Below are positions 27,856-36,672 of a stretch of DNA of 64,000 nucleotides, in pieces. This DNA comes from Achromobacter pulmonis. GTDB taxonomy: Bacteria > Pseudomonadota > Gammaproteobacteria > Burkholderiales > Burkholderiaceae_B. Below the pieces are notes generated by a model. That model was not told where the DNA came from and did no database searches. It worked only from the letters and a program-made list of their open reading frames with translations. The stretch is taken from positions 41,646-105,645 of the forward strand of contig NZ_CADIJV010000018.1 of assembly GCF_902859765.1 (NCBI RefSeq). Reading direction: 5' to 3'. A program made the position numbers and the translations under genes. Position 1 is the first letter of the stretch, and each line of letters opens with the position of its first letter.

Positions 27856-28647
27856 ATGTCGCCACCCCTCTCGCCCGCGGTCGCCCGGCCGACGCCTGTC
27901 TTTTACCTTTGCACGCATGTGCTGGGGGTGACAGCGATCCTGGCCTGTCTGGCCTGGTGGGCCAATGCGTCCGGGCTGGATCTGGCCGTGGCGCGCGCCC
28001 TGTTCAACCCGGCGCTGGACGATTTTCCGCTGCACACCAATCGTTGGTTGGAACTGGTTGGCCACCGTATGGTGCTGACCCTGCCCATCAGCCTGGGGCT
28101 GGGCGCCGTCGCCGTGGCCGCCGCCAGTTACCGCATCCCCGCCTGGCGTTCCCTGCGCGCCCCGGCGCTGGCGTTGGCGCTCACCTGTATCGTGGGGCAA
28201 TTGGCGATCACCCAGCTCAAGCACTACACCACCTTGCCGCGTCCCTACGATCTGGACTCGCTGGGCGGCTACACGCCGTATCCGCAGACGTGGTGGACCT
28301 GGGATCGGGGCAAGGCGGGCGGCGCCCTGCCCAGCGGCCACGCCGGGGCCGGCTATTCGATGCTGACTCTGTATTTCGCGGGATGGGCCGTGGGACGGTC
28401 CGGGTGGCGTTGGGGCGGGTTGGCGTTGGGCGCCCTGGCGGGCATCGGGTTTTCCGCCGTGCGTATTCTGCAAGGCGCGCATTTCCTGAGCCAGACGCTG
28501 TGGTCGGCCGCGCTGATGTGGTTGCTGGCCGCGCTGTTCTTCTGGCCGGTGCTGTGCGCAGGCACGCCCGGCGGCAGGCCGTCGTCCGTCGTGTCGATCC
28601 GCTTCGGCGGTAGGCGTGGCAGCCACGGCGAGAAGGCCGGCACATAG
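27856..28647 (+). CDS. PAP2-superfamily membrane phosphatase
   Basis: 263 aa with about six membrane helices. The three PAP2 motifs are K122-x6-R129-P130 (KHYTTLPRP), LPSGHAG (159-162) and R203-x5-H209 (RILQGAHFLSQ). The last motif ends in Q213 where classical PAP2 enzymes have Asp; LpxT-like members also lack that Asp. Likely a lipid phosphate phosphatase or phosphotransferase facing the periplasm, such as a lipid A or undecaprenyl pyrophosphate enzyme. It follows the two-component system by 164 bp with a TTGACG box at 27785 and could be regulated by it. Confidence 0.85.
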   Translation: MSPPLSPAVARPTPVFYLCTHVLGVTAILACLAWWANASGLDLAVARALFNPALDDFPLHTNRWLELVGHRMVLTLPISLGLGAVAVAAASYRIPAWRSLRAPALALALTCIVGQLAITQLKHYTTLPRPYDLDSLGGYTPYPQTWWTWDRGKAGGALPSGHAGAGYSMLTLYFAGWAVGRSGWRWGGLALGALAGIGFSAVRILQGAHFLSQTLWSAALMWLLAALFFWPVLCAGTPGGRPSSVVSIRFGGRRGSHGEKAGT

Positions 28648-28680
28648 TCGGGCTGAGGCACAGCGAAAAGATGGTTGCTG

Positions 28681-28720
28681 GTACGTTATCGTACAACTAG
28701 TGTGCCGTACGTATAATGGG
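28681..28720 (+). promoter_or_regulatory. promoter and probable operator of the GntR gene
   Basis: A perfect TATAAT lies at 28712-28717. GTACG-TTAT-CGTAC (28681-28694) is an inverted repeat at the -35 position, and CGTACG (28706-28711) abuts the -10 box. FadR/FCD regulators bind short GT-N-AC palindromes, so autoregulation is likely. Confidence 0.55.
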
Positions 28721-28771
28721 CACGCTTTTTTTGCGCTCAAGCGCCACGCAACCGCTCCCGGACAATCCCTG

Positions 28772-29500
28772 ATGAACGCTCCTGTCGATCCCCCTGTCCT
28801 GCCGCGGCGTCGTCCCCGGAACCTGGCCCAGGGCCTGGTGGAGAACATCTCCGAGCGCATCCGTGGCGGTGACATCCGCCCGGGCGACAAACTGTCGACC
28901 GAATCCGAGATCATGCGGCAGTTCGGCGTCAGCCGCACGGTGGTGCGCGAAGCGTTGTCGCGCTTGCAGGCCTCGGGCCTGGTCGAAACCCATCATGGCG
29001 TCGGTACCTATGCGCTCGAACCCAGCGGCGGCGGCGATTTTCGTGTCGATCCGGCCGATATCGCCACGGTGCGCGACGTGCTGGTACTGCTGGAGTTGCG
29101 CATCTGCCTGGAAAGCGAGGCCGCCGGCCTGGCCGCGATCCGCCGCAGCGAGGCGCAACTGGCCGACATGCGCCGCGCGCTGGACGCTTTCAAGGCCGCG
29201 CTGGACAGCGGCGGCGATACCATCACGCCGGACTTCCAGTTCCATCTGCTGGTGTCGCAGGCCACCGACAATCGCTATTTCGCCGATCTGATGTCGCACC
29301 TGGGCTCAGCCATCATTCCGCGCACCCGCATCAATTCGGCCAAGTTCGCGCACGAGGATCGTGGCGCCTATCTGGCGCGCGTCAACCTTGAGCACGAAGA
29401 TATCTACAGCGCCATCGTGCGGCGGGACGCCGAGGCGGCGCGCGCGGCGATGCGCACCCACTTGAGCAACAGCCGCGAGCGCCTGCGCCGGGCGCAATGA
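28772..29500 (+). CDS. GntR-family regulator, FadR/FCD subgroup
   Basis: 242 aa. Winged helix at about 15-85 (STESEIMRQFGVSRTVVREALSRLQASGLV) and an all-helical FCD ligand domain at about 100-230 with the metal-site pattern of Asp and His residues (FQFHLLVSQATDNRYF, NLEHEDIYSAI). FCD regulators usually sense small organic acids. The ATG at 28772 is chosen because the conserved domain begins about 15 residues later and a consensus -10 box lies 55 bp upstream. No adjacent catabolic operon reveals its target. Confidence 0.9.
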   Translation: MNAPVDPPVLPRRRPRNLAQGLVENISERIRGGDIRPGDKLSTESEIMRQFGVSRTVVREALSRLQASGLVETHHGVGTYALEPSGGGDFRVDPADIATVRDVLVLLELRICLESEAAGLAAIRRSEAQLADMRRALDAFKAALDSGGDTITPDFQFHLLVSQATDNRYFADLMSHLGSAIIPRTRINSAKFAHEDRGAYLARVNLEHEDIYSAIVRRDAEAARAAMRTHLSNSRERLRRAQ

Positions 29501-29652
29501 GACCAGGGCGCGCGCGCCCGCGGCTCGTAACGTTGGCCCGTTCCGCGTTAATCTTGGCCGGTTTCAATCACCGGATGGCAAGGCATGGTTAGGCTCGGCA
29601 AGCGCGGCGCGGCAATCACCGCGGGTTTCACTCACCGGGGGAGGGCCGCCGC

Positions 29653-31548
29653 ATGCGCCGCTTGACGCTCCGTTTCATCTTGTCCGTGCTGGTTCTGCTG
29701 ACGCTGAGCCGGCTCGGCCTGTCGCTGTGGATGTGGGACCGGGTCGAGGCGGCCGGCGGCCTGTGGCCGGTGCTGTTCGGCGGCCTGCGCATCGACGTCT
29801 GCCTGCTGTCCATGGTGATCGCGCTGCCGGCGGTGTTCTCGCCGTGGCTCGGGCACCGGCCGTGGGCCGCGCGCGTCACTGCCTGGTGGTTCCGGGCCTG
29901 GTGGATGCTGTATGTGCTGCTGGAGGTATCCACGCCGCAGTTCATCGCCGAATACGACACGCGCCCGAACCGCCTGTACTTCATCTACCTGCTCAACCCC
30001 AAGGAAGTGGGTTCGATGCTGTGGCAGGGCTACAAGGGCGTGCTGCTGGCCGCCCTGGTGGCGCTGCTGGTGGCGGCCTGGCTGGCAGTCAGGCTGTTTC
30101 CGGTGCGCGTGCGCGATCCGTTCCTGGCGTGGTGGAAGCGGCCGCTGGCGTCGCTGGCGATCCTGGCGCTGGTCGTGCTGGGCGCGCGCGGCACGTTGGA
30201 GCATCGCCCCATCAACCCGGCCAAGGTCGCGTTCAGCTCGGACGCCATGGTCAACTCGCTGGCGCTCAACTCGCTCTACAGCGTGTTCGACGCCGCCTAC
30301 CGCATGCGCGACGAACGCTCGTCGGCCGCGATGTATCCGAAGATGCCGGTGGACGAGATGAACGCCATCGTGCGCGACAAGGCCGGCCTGACCGGCGCGC
30401 CGCTGGATCCGCGCTATCCCAGCCTGCACGAGCAGAAGGCCACGGTGCGGCGCGACAAGCCGCTCAACCTGGTGATCATCCTGCAGGAAAGCCTGGGCGC
30501 GCAGTACGTCGGCAGCCTGGGCGGCAAGGACCTCACACCGAACATCGACCGGCTCGGCAAGCAGGGCTGGATGTTCCACCGCGCCTACGCCACCGGCACG
30601 CGCTCGGTGCGGGGCATCGAGGCGGTCACGGCGGGCTTTCTGCCCAGCGTGGCCGACGCGGTGGTGAAGCTGCCGCGCTCGCAGACCGGCTTCTTCACGC
30701 TGGCGCAGGTGCTGGGCAAGCATGGTTATCACTCGCGCTTCGTCTATGGCGGCGAGTCGCACTTCGACAATATGCGCGCCTTCTTCCTGGGCAACGGCTT
30801 CAACGAGGTGGTTGACCGGCCGAAGTTCGAGCATCCGGTGTTCGAAGGCTCGTGGGGCGCGTCCGACGAAGACATGTTCAACCAGGTCGACCGGCTGCTG
30901 CGCGCCGACGGCGACAAGCCGGCGTTCACGCTGGCGTTCTCGGTCAGCAACCATTCGCCGTGGGAATATCCAGCCGGCCGCATCCAGCCGGTGGGCGATC
31001 CGGCCAGCGTCGACAACACCGTGCGCTACGCCGACTGGGCGCTGGGCCAGTTCTTCGACAAGGCGCGCAAGGCGCCCTATTGGGACCACACGGTGTTCCT
31101 GGTGATCGCCGACCACGATTCCCGCGTCTACGGCTCGATTCCGGTGCCGGTGCGACACTTCCAGATTCCGGCCTTGATCCTGGGCGCCGGCATCGCGCCG
31201 CGACAGGACGAACGCATCGTCAGCCAGATCGACATGGCGCCCACGCTGCTGTCGTTGATCGGGCTGGACAACGTCAACCCCATGCTGGGTGCGGACCTGA
31301 CGCAACGCGATCCCAACCGGGCGCTGATGCAGTACGCCGATAACTTCGGCTACCTGCAAGGCGACAAGCTGCTGGTGCTGGAGCCGGCCAAGGACGCGCG
31401 CGAGTTCCGCTACCGCGCCGCGCCGGTCGGGCAGGACGAAACCTACGAACCGGTCGAACCGGTGGACGCGGCCTTGAGCAAGGAGGCGCTGGCGCATGCC
31501 CTGTGGGCCAGTTGGGCCTACCGCGAAGAAAAATACCGCCTGCCTTGA
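29653..31548 (+). CDS. LTA synthase-family phosphoglycerol transferase
   Basis: 631 aa. Five N-terminal membrane helices (to about residue 180) followed by a large periplasmic sulfatase-like domain. The catalytic threonine is in YATGTRSVRG (T316), with E279 in ILQESLG and IADHDSRV supplying metal ligands. In Gram-negatives this family includes OpgB-like enzymes that move phosphoglycerol from phosphatidylglycerol to periplasmic glucans or other envelope glycans. It sits beside a PAP2 phosphatase and an acyltransferase, suggesting an envelope-lipid neighbourhood. The acceptor is unknown. Confidence 0.9.
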   Translation: MRRLTLRFILSVLVLLTLSRLGLSLWMWDRVEAAGGLWPVLFGGLRIDVCLLSMVIALPAVFSPWLGHRPWAARVTAWWFRAWWMLYVLLEVSTPQFIAEYDTRPNRLYFIYLLNPKEVGSMLWQGYKGVLLAALVALLVAAWLAVRLFPVRVRDPFLAWWKRPLASLAILALVVLGARGTLEHRPINPAKVAFSSDAMVNSLALNSLYSVFDAAYRMRDERSSAAMYPKMPVDEMNAIVRDKAGLTGAPLDPRYPSLHEQKATVRRDKPLNLVIILQESLGAQYVGSLGGKDLTPNIDRLGKQGWMFHRAYATGTRSVRGIEAVTAGFLPSVADAVVKLPRSQTGFFTLAQVLGKHGYHSRFVYGGESHFDNMRAFFLGNGFNEVVDRPKFEHPVFEGSWGASDEDMFNQVDRLLRADGDKPAFTLAFSVSNHSPWEYPAGRIQPVGDPASVDNTVRYADWALGQFFDKARKAPYWDHTVFLVIADHDSRVYGSIPVPVRHFQIPALILGAGIAPRQDERIVSQIDMAPTLLSLIGLDNVNPMLGADLTQRDPNRALMQYADNFGYLQGDKLLVLEPAKDAREFRYRAAPVGQDETYEPVEPVDAALSKEALAHALWASWAYREEKYRLP

Positions 31549-31625
31549 CTTGGCCCCGGCCGGGCCCGGGGCCGGTTTGATCCCGCTCAAGCCGGCCCGG
31601 CGCCAGTGCTCGCACACTCGTGCTC

Positions 31626-32642
31626 ATGACTTTTCCCGATCCGCTCGCCGGTCCGGCCCGGCCTCCTGTGGTTGATGCCATCGACGCGCCCGCGTCCACC
31701 CCGGCCCCGCGCTGGCGCGGCTGGCCGGTGCCGCGCGGCCGCCTGGCCTGGCTGACCGGCGCGTTCAGCACGCTTCTGCTCGGCGCCAGCACGCTGTTCT
31801 GGTGCCTGTTGTTGTTTCCCATGGCGTTGCTGAAACTGGCGCTGCCCTTCGCCGCGGCCAGACGCCGCATCGATCCGGTCCTGAATGGCATCGCCACGGC
31901 GTGGATCAGCGTCAATACCGCCTGGTTCACGCGCATCCAGCGCTCGGCCTGGGATGTGCGCGGCAACACCGGATTGCGCTACGCGGATTGGTATCTGGTC
32001 AATTGCAACCATCAGTCCTGGGTGGACATCTTCGTGCTGCAGGGCGCGCTGAACCGGCGCATTCCGCTGCTCAAGTTCTTCCTCAAGCAACAACTGATCT
32101 ATGTGCCGGTGATCGGCTTGGCGTGGTGGGCGCTGGACTTCCCCTTCATGAAGCGCCACGGCAAGGCAGCCCTGCGCCGCAATCCGGCGCTGGGCCGTCA
32201 GGACCAGGAGACCGCGCGCCGCGCCTGCCGCAAGTTCTCATTGGTGCCGACCAGCGTGATGGTCTTTGCCGAGGGCACGCGCTTCGCGCCGGCCAAGCGC
32301 GACGCGCAAGGCGCGCCCTACCGGCACCTGCTCAAGCCCAGGGCGGGCGGAATGGCGGTGTCGTTGAACGCGATGGGCACGCGCTTTCGCTCGATGATCG
32401 ACGTCACCATCGCCTATCCGCAAGGCGTGCCCAGCTTCTGGGACATGGCCTGCGGCCGCATGGGCCTGACGCGGGTGCGGATGCGTCAGTTGCCGGTGCC
32501 GGCAGCCTTCTGCGAAGGCGACTACAGCCGCGACAAGGCTTTCCGCAGCGAATTCCACCATTGGCTCGGCCAGCAGTGGCTGGCCAAGGATGCCGAGATC
32601 GAGGCGTTGACGGCGGATACGGCCGCCACGCCCCGATCGTAA
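31626..32642 (+). CDS. lysophospholipid acyltransferase (PlsC/YihG-like)
   Basis: 338 aa. LPLAT motifs: catalytic HQSWVD in CNHQSWVDIFVLQ (HX4D), FPFMKRHGK, EGTRF in VMVFAEGTRFAP, and LKPRAGGM. The longer size and motif spacing match the YihG/LPLAT family of inner-membrane acyltransferases that acylate lysophosphatidic acid. N-terminal hydrophobic helix at about 35-65. I chose the ATG at 31626; an in-frame GTG two codons earlier is equally readable. Converges with fahA, 9 bp apart. Confidence 0.88.
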   Translation: MTFPDPLAGPARPPVVDAIDAPASTPAPRWRGWPVPRGRLAWLTGAFSTLLLGASTLFWCLLLFPMALLKLALPFAAARRRIDPVLNGIATAWISVNTAWFTRIQRSAWDVRGNTGLRYADWYLVNCNHQSWVDIFVLQGALNRRIPLLKFFLKQQLIYVPVIGLAWWALDFPFMKRHGKAALRRNPALGRQDQETARRACRKFSLVPTSVMVFAEGTRFAPAKRDAQGAPYRHLLKPRAGGMAVSLNAMGTRFRSMIDVTIAYPQGVPSFWDMACGRMGLTRVRMRQLPVPAAFCEGDYSRDKAFRSEFHHWLGQQWLAKDAEIEALTADTAATPRS

Positions 32643-32651
32643 CGGCGCCGC

Positions 32652-33971
32652 TTACGCCCGCGCCGGCAGCACCGTGCCCGAGCATTCGCCGAAGCCGATG
32701 CGCGGGTAGCCGGCCTTGACGCACTCGGCGCGGATGATGATCTGATCGCCATCCTGCAGGAAGGTGCGCTTCTCGCCCCAGGGCAGCTCGATCGGCTGCT
32801 TGCCGCCGTGGTTCAGTTCCAGCAGCGAGCCGGCTTCCGACGGTTGCGGGCCCGACAGCGTGCCGGTGCCGAGCATGTCGCCCGGTTGCAGATTGCAGCC
32901 GTTCACCGTGTGGTGCGTGATCAGTTGCGCCACGTTCCAGTACGCATCGCGGAAATTGCTGCGCGACAGCCGCGCCGGCGCCGCGTTGCCGGCGCGCGAC
33001 TGTTCGGTCGTCATCAGCACCTCCATCTGCACATCGTAGGCGCCCTTGGCGCGGTTGGCGTCGGAGGCCAGGTACGGCAGCGGTTGCGGCTCGGACGGGC
33101 CGCGGGTCCATTGCGTGCGGAACGGTTCCAGCGCTTCCATCGTGACGATCCACGGCGAGATGGTCGAGGCGAAGTTCTTCGACAGGAACGGCCCCAGCGG
33201 CTGGTATTCCCAGGCCTGGATGTCGCGCGCCGACCAGTCGTTCAGGATGCACAGGCCGAACACATGCGCGTCGGCATCGGCCAGCGGGATGCGCTCGCCC
33301 TGGGCGTTGCCCGTGCCGACGAAGATGCCCAGCTCCAGTTCGTAGTCCAGCCGCGCGCACGGGCCGAACTGCGGCGCCTCGCCTTCGTTGGCGGGACGGG
33401 TCTGGCCGACCGGGCGCGGGAATTTCTGGTCCACGCCGATGCTGGAGGCGCGGCCGTGGTAGCCGATAGGCACCCACTTGTAGTTCGGCAGCAGGGGATT
33501 GTCGGGGCGGAACTGTTTGCCGATGGCGGTGGCGTGGTGCACCGAGATGTAGAAGTCGGTGTAGTCGCCGATGCGGGCCGGCGTGGTGTATTCGGCGTCG
33601 GCCTGGGCCACCAGCAGCGGCTCGACCGTGGCGCGCAGCGCGGCGCCTTCACGCAGCGCGCGCGACAGCGCCAGGCGCAGCGCGCTCCAGTGGGCATGGC
33701 CCAGGGCCATCAGCGCGTTCAGGCTGTCGCCCTGGCAGGCGGCCAGCGCCTCGGCGGCGGCGCCTTCGAACGGCTTGGCGGCGGCCAGCGCGGCCAGGTC
33801 GACGATCTGGTCGCCGATGGCCACGCCGGGGCGGAACGATTCCTGCGAGCCCTTGCGGCGGAACGCGGCGTAGGGCAGGTTCTGCACCGGGAAGTCCGAG
33901 GCGCCGGTATTGGCGCTGGCGACCCAGCTCTTCAGGGACGGGTCGTGGGTTTCATTGATGGCGGTGGTCAT
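32652..33971 (-). CDS. fahA: fumarylacetoacetase
   Basis: 439 aa. Last step of tyrosine and homogentisate breakdown, splitting fumarylacetoacetate to fumarate and acetoacetate. Family stretches: DFYISVHHATAIGKQFRPDNPLLPNYK region (metal and catalytic His), LDYELELGIFVGTGN, DWSARDIQAWEYQPLGPF and NLQPGDMLGTGTLSGP. The ATG at 33971 (MTTAINETHDPSLKSW) is used; upstream in-frame codons enter the intergenic region. It is the second gene after hmgA, with a strong hairpin in between. Confidence 0.96.
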   Translation of the reverse strand: MTTAINETHDPSLKSWVASANTGASDFPVQNLPYAAFRRKGSQESFRPGVAIGDQIVDLAALAAAKPFEGAAAEALAACQGDSLNALMALGHAHWSALRLALSRALREGAALRATVEPLLVAQADAEYTTPARIGDYTDFYISVHHATAIGKQFRPDNPLLPNYKWVPIGYHGRASSIGVDQKFPRPVGQTRPANEGEAPQFGPCARLDYELELGIFVGTGNAQGERIPLADADAHVFGLCILNDWSARDIQAWEYQPLGPFLSKNFASTISPWIVTMEALEPFRTQWTRGPSEPQPLPYLASDANRAKGAYDVQMEVLMTTEQSRAGNAAPARLSRSNFRDAYWNVAQLITHHTVNGCNLQPGDMLGTGTLSGPQPSEAGSLLELNHGGKQPIELPWGEKRTFLQDGDQIIIRAECVKAGYPRIGFGECSGTVLPARA

Positions 33972-34034
33972 GGGGAGTGTCTCGTTCAGTGTGTTTGTGA
34001 GGGCGCGGCAGGCGCCGGAAAAATCCAAAGCCAA

Positions 34035-34062
34035 ACGGCGATGCGCTTGCGCGCATCGCCGT
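34035..34062 (-). terminator. 12-bp perfect hairpin between hmgA and fahA
   Basis: ACGGCGATGCGC and GCGCATCGCCGT form a perfect 12-bp stem with a 4-nt loop. On the minus strand it is followed by TTTGGCTTTGGATTTTT, so it may be a partial terminator or mRNA-stability element reducing fahA relative to hmgA. Confidence 0.55.
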
Positions 34063-34089
34063 GGGCGGGCGTGATGGCGTCAGGGCCGG

Positions 34090-35388
34090 TCACGCCTTGG
34101 CGGGATCGAAATGCTTCTGCAGGCCCTGCCAGCACCGGTAATAGTCGCCCTGCAATTCTACCGAGGCCAGCGCCTGCGCTGTCGGCCGGATCACGCGCCG
34201 CGTCTCGAACATGAAGGCCATGGTGTCGCGGATGTAGTGCGCCTGGCGGGTATCGGCGTGCGAGGCCTTCTCGAAGGTCTCGGCATCGGGGCCGTGACCG
34301 CTCATGCAGTTGTGCAGGCTGGCGCCGCCGGGCGCGAAGCCGTCGGCCTTGGCGTCGTACACGCCCTGGATCAGGCCCATGAATTCGCTGGCCACGTTGC
34401 GGTGGAACCAGGGCGGACGGAAGGTGTTTTCCATCGCCAGGATGCGCGGCGGGAAGATGGCGAAGTCCATATTGGCCGTGCCCGGGGTGTCGGACGGCGC
34501 GGTCAGCACCGTGAAGATCGACGGGTCCGGATGGTCGTAGCTGATCGAGCCGATGGTGTTGAAGTGGCGCAGGTCGTACTTGTACGGCGCATGCGTGCCG
34601 TGCCAGGCCACCACGTCCAGCGGCGAATGGCCGATCGCGGCGCGCCAGAAGCCGCCGGTGAACTTGGCGATCAGTTCGAAGTCGCCTTCCACGTCTTCGT
34701 ACCAGGCCACCGGCGTCTTGAAGTCACGGGCGTTGGCCAGGCAGTTCGAGCCGATCGGGCCCAGTTCGGGCAGGCGCAGCGCGGCGCCGAAGTTCTCCAG
34801 CATGTAGCCGCGCGCGGTGTCGTCCAGCAGTTGCACGCTGAAGCGCACGCCACGCGGGATCACGGCGATCTCCAGCGGCTCCAGGTCGATCAGGCCCAGT
34901 TCGGTGGCCAGACGCAGGCGGCCCTGTTGCGGCACCAGCAGCAGTTCGCCGTCGGCGTTATAGAAATAGCGGCCCTGCATCGAGCGGTTGGCGGCATACA
35001 GGTGGATGCCGACGCCGCCTTGTTCGTCCGGACCGCCATTGCCGCCCCAGGTCCGCACGCCTTCGATGAAGTCGGTGGGCGTGGCGGGGATGGGCAGGGG
35101 GCTCCAGCGCAGTTGGTTGGGCGTGACCGGGCCATGGCCGAACGCGCTTTCCCAGCCCTTGATGGCGGCAAACGGCTCGAACGGCTTGTGCTGTGCGCCG
35201 GGGCGGATGCGGTAGAGCCAGGAGCGGCGGTTCTCGCTGCGCGGCGCGGTGAAGGCGGTGCCGGACAACTGCTCGGCATACAGGCCATAGGGGCATTGCT
35301 GGGGCGAATTGCGGCCCAGCGGCAGGGCGCCGGGCAGGGCTTCGGTGGCACAGTCGTTGCCGAAACCGGTCTGGTAGTGCAGTTCCAT
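34090..35388 (-). CDS. hmgA: homogentisate 1,2-dioxygenase
   Basis: 432 aa, standard length. Fe(II) ring-cleavage enzyme turning homogentisate to maleylacetoacetate. N-terminal [19 protein letters not shown] and [15 protein letters not shown] are family signatures; iron-site residues lie in [19 protein letters not shown] and [17 protein letters not shown]. The ATG at 35388 has AGGAGG 5 nt upstream. Transcribed before fahA and divergent from a LysR gene that is its probable regulator. No maleylacetoacetate isomerase gene is adjacent. Confidence 0.97.
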   Translation of the reverse strand: MELHYQTGFGNDCATEALPGALPLGRNSPQQCPYGLYAEQLSGTAFTAPRSENRRSWLYRIRPGAQHKPFEPFAAIKGWESAFGHGPVTPNQLRWSPLPIPATPTDFIEGVRTWGGNGGPDEQGGVGIHLYAANRSMQGRYFYNADGELLLVPQQGRLRLATELGLIDLEPLEIAVIPRGVRFSVQLLDDTARGYMLENFGAALRLPELGPIGSNCLANARDFKTPVAWYEDVEGDFELIAKFTGGFWRAAIGHSPLDVVAWHGTHAPYKYDLRHFNTIGSISYDHPDPSIFTVLTAPSDTPGTANMDFAIFPPRILAMENTFRPPWFHRNVASEFMGLIQGVYDAKADGFAPGGASLHNCMSGHGPDAETFEKASHADTRQAHYIRDTMAFMFETRRVIRPTAQALASVELQGDYYRCWQGLQKHFDPAKA

Positions 35389-35553
35389 GGAATCCTCCTG
35401 GGGTGGCGCGCGATGCGTGGCCGCGCGGTCTGGTCGTGGCGCGCCGGACGGGACGGTCCGATGCCGATACGCCATTGTCGGAAAAATCCCCCACTACGGC
35501 TACGGGAATGCAAAAATAGCAACTATAAATTTTGTGAATAGTAGGGGTGCCTG
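35389..35553. promoter_or_regulatory. divergent promoter region hmgA / LysR regulator
   Basis: An AT-rich island (about 35508-35542, GCAAAAATAGCAACTATAAA and TTTTGTGAATAG) lies in front of the LysR gene, in an otherwise GC-rich stretch. LysR proteins normally bind in such a region to control both genes. No single operator can be chosen with confidence. Confidence 0.5.
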
Positions 35554-36471
35554 ATGGCGGACTTGCGAGAGGTCGACCTGAACCTGCTGATCTTGTTCCA
35601 GCACTTGCTGGAGGACCGCAACCTGTCCGCCGTGGCGCGCCGGCTGGACCTGTCGCAGCCGGCCGTCAGCAACGCCCTGCGCCGGCTGCGGCTGGCATTC
35701 GGCGACGAACTGTTCGTGCGCACCGCCCAGGGCATGCTGCCGACGCCGCGCGCGCAGCGCCTGGCCGGACCGGTCAGCGAAGCGCTGGCCCTGCTTTCAC
35801 AGGCGCTGCAGGATCAGGACGCCTTCGACGCGGCCACCAGCACGCGGCGCTTTCGCGTGGCCATGACGGACGTGGGCGAAATTCATTTCATGCCGCGGCT
35901 GATGGAGGTCTGCGTCCAGGTGGCGCCGCAGGTGCGCATCGATTCCGTGCGCGTGCAGGGGGCGGACCTGCCGCGCGAGATGGAGGCGGGCCGGGTCGAC
36001 CTGGCCATCGGCGCATTCGACGATATGGGCGCGGGTACCTTGCAACGCATGTTGTTTCGCCAGGGGTACGCCACGCTGTTCCGCCAGGCGCATCCCACCG
36101 CCCATGCCGGCATGGGGTTGAAGGCATTTCGCGCCGAGCGCCACCTGATCGTGTCGCGCGCCGCGCCCTACGGGCAGGTCAACCAGTCGATGGAGCGCGC
36201 TGGCGTGCCGCTGGCCGAGCATTTCAGCGTGCCGCATTTCTCGGCCGTGCCTTACATCGTCAGCGCCACCGACCTGCTGGCCACGGTGCCGGAAAAGCTG
36301 GCGGCCAGCGCCGCCCAGCCGTTCGGCCTGCGCTACATGGCGCCGCCGGTGAAGGTGCCGGCGCTGCAGACCAATATGTACTGGCAGCGCCGCTACGACC
36401 GCGACGGCGGCAACCAGTGGTTGCGAGCCTTGATCGTCAACACGTTTGCGGTGGGGGCGCTGTCGCGGTGA
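35554..36471 (+). CDS. LysR-family transcriptional regulator
   Basis: 305 aa. N-terminal winged helix (DLNLLILFQHLLEDRNLSAVARRLDLSQPAVSNALRRLR) and a C-terminal periplasmic-binding-protein-like effector domain from about residue 95, of the NodD/NahR-like type. It is divergent from hmgA, so it likely activates homogentisate catabolism with an aromatic acid effector; the convergent monooxygenase operon is another possible target. Its last 35 bp overlap the 3' end of the DUF2783 gene on the other strand. Confidence 0.92.
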   Translation: MADLREVDLNLLILFQHLLEDRNLSAVARRLDLSQPAVSNALRRLRLAFGDELFVRTAQGMLPTPRAQRLAGPVSEALALLSQALQDQDAFDAATSTRRFRVAMTDVGEIHFMPRLMEVCVQVAPQVRIDSVRVQGADLPREMEAGRVDLAIGAFDDMGAGTLQRMLFRQGYATLFRQAHPTAHAGMGLKAFRAERHLIVSRAAPYGQVNQSMERAGVPLAEHFSVPHFSAVPYIVSATDLLATVPEKLAASAAQPFGLRYMAPPVKVPALQTNMYWQRRYDRDGGNQWLRALIVNTFAVGALSR

Positions 36472-36655
36472 CCGACGCGCGCGCCTGCGCCAGGGCCTCG
36501 CGCAGCACCGCCATGTCGCCCAGGTGGTTGGCCAGCAGCAGGATCAGCGCCGCGTTCATTTCCTGGCTCTGCTCGTTGCTCAGGTCGCGATGGGCGTCGA
36601 TCAGCGCCTCGTAGAAGTCGTCCGGCGCGGCCAGGTTGGTTTCGGTGTTCAGCAT
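36437..36655 (-). CDS. DUF2783 small protein
   Basis: 72 aa, start preceded by GGAGG. The sequence DDFYEALIDAHRDLSNEQSQEMNAALILLLANHLGD is recognisable as DUF2783, a family that recurs next to FAD-dependent aromatic monooxygenases. Function unknown; a small accessory or subunit role is inferred from this pairing. It follows the monooxygenase by 17 bp and overlaps the end of the LysR gene antiparallel. Confidence 0.85.
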   Translation of the reverse strand: MLNTETNLAAPDDFYEALIDAHRDLSNEQSQEMNAALILLLANHLGDMAVLREALAQARASVTATAPPPQTC

Positions 36656-36672
36656 GGATGGGGCCTCCGGAT

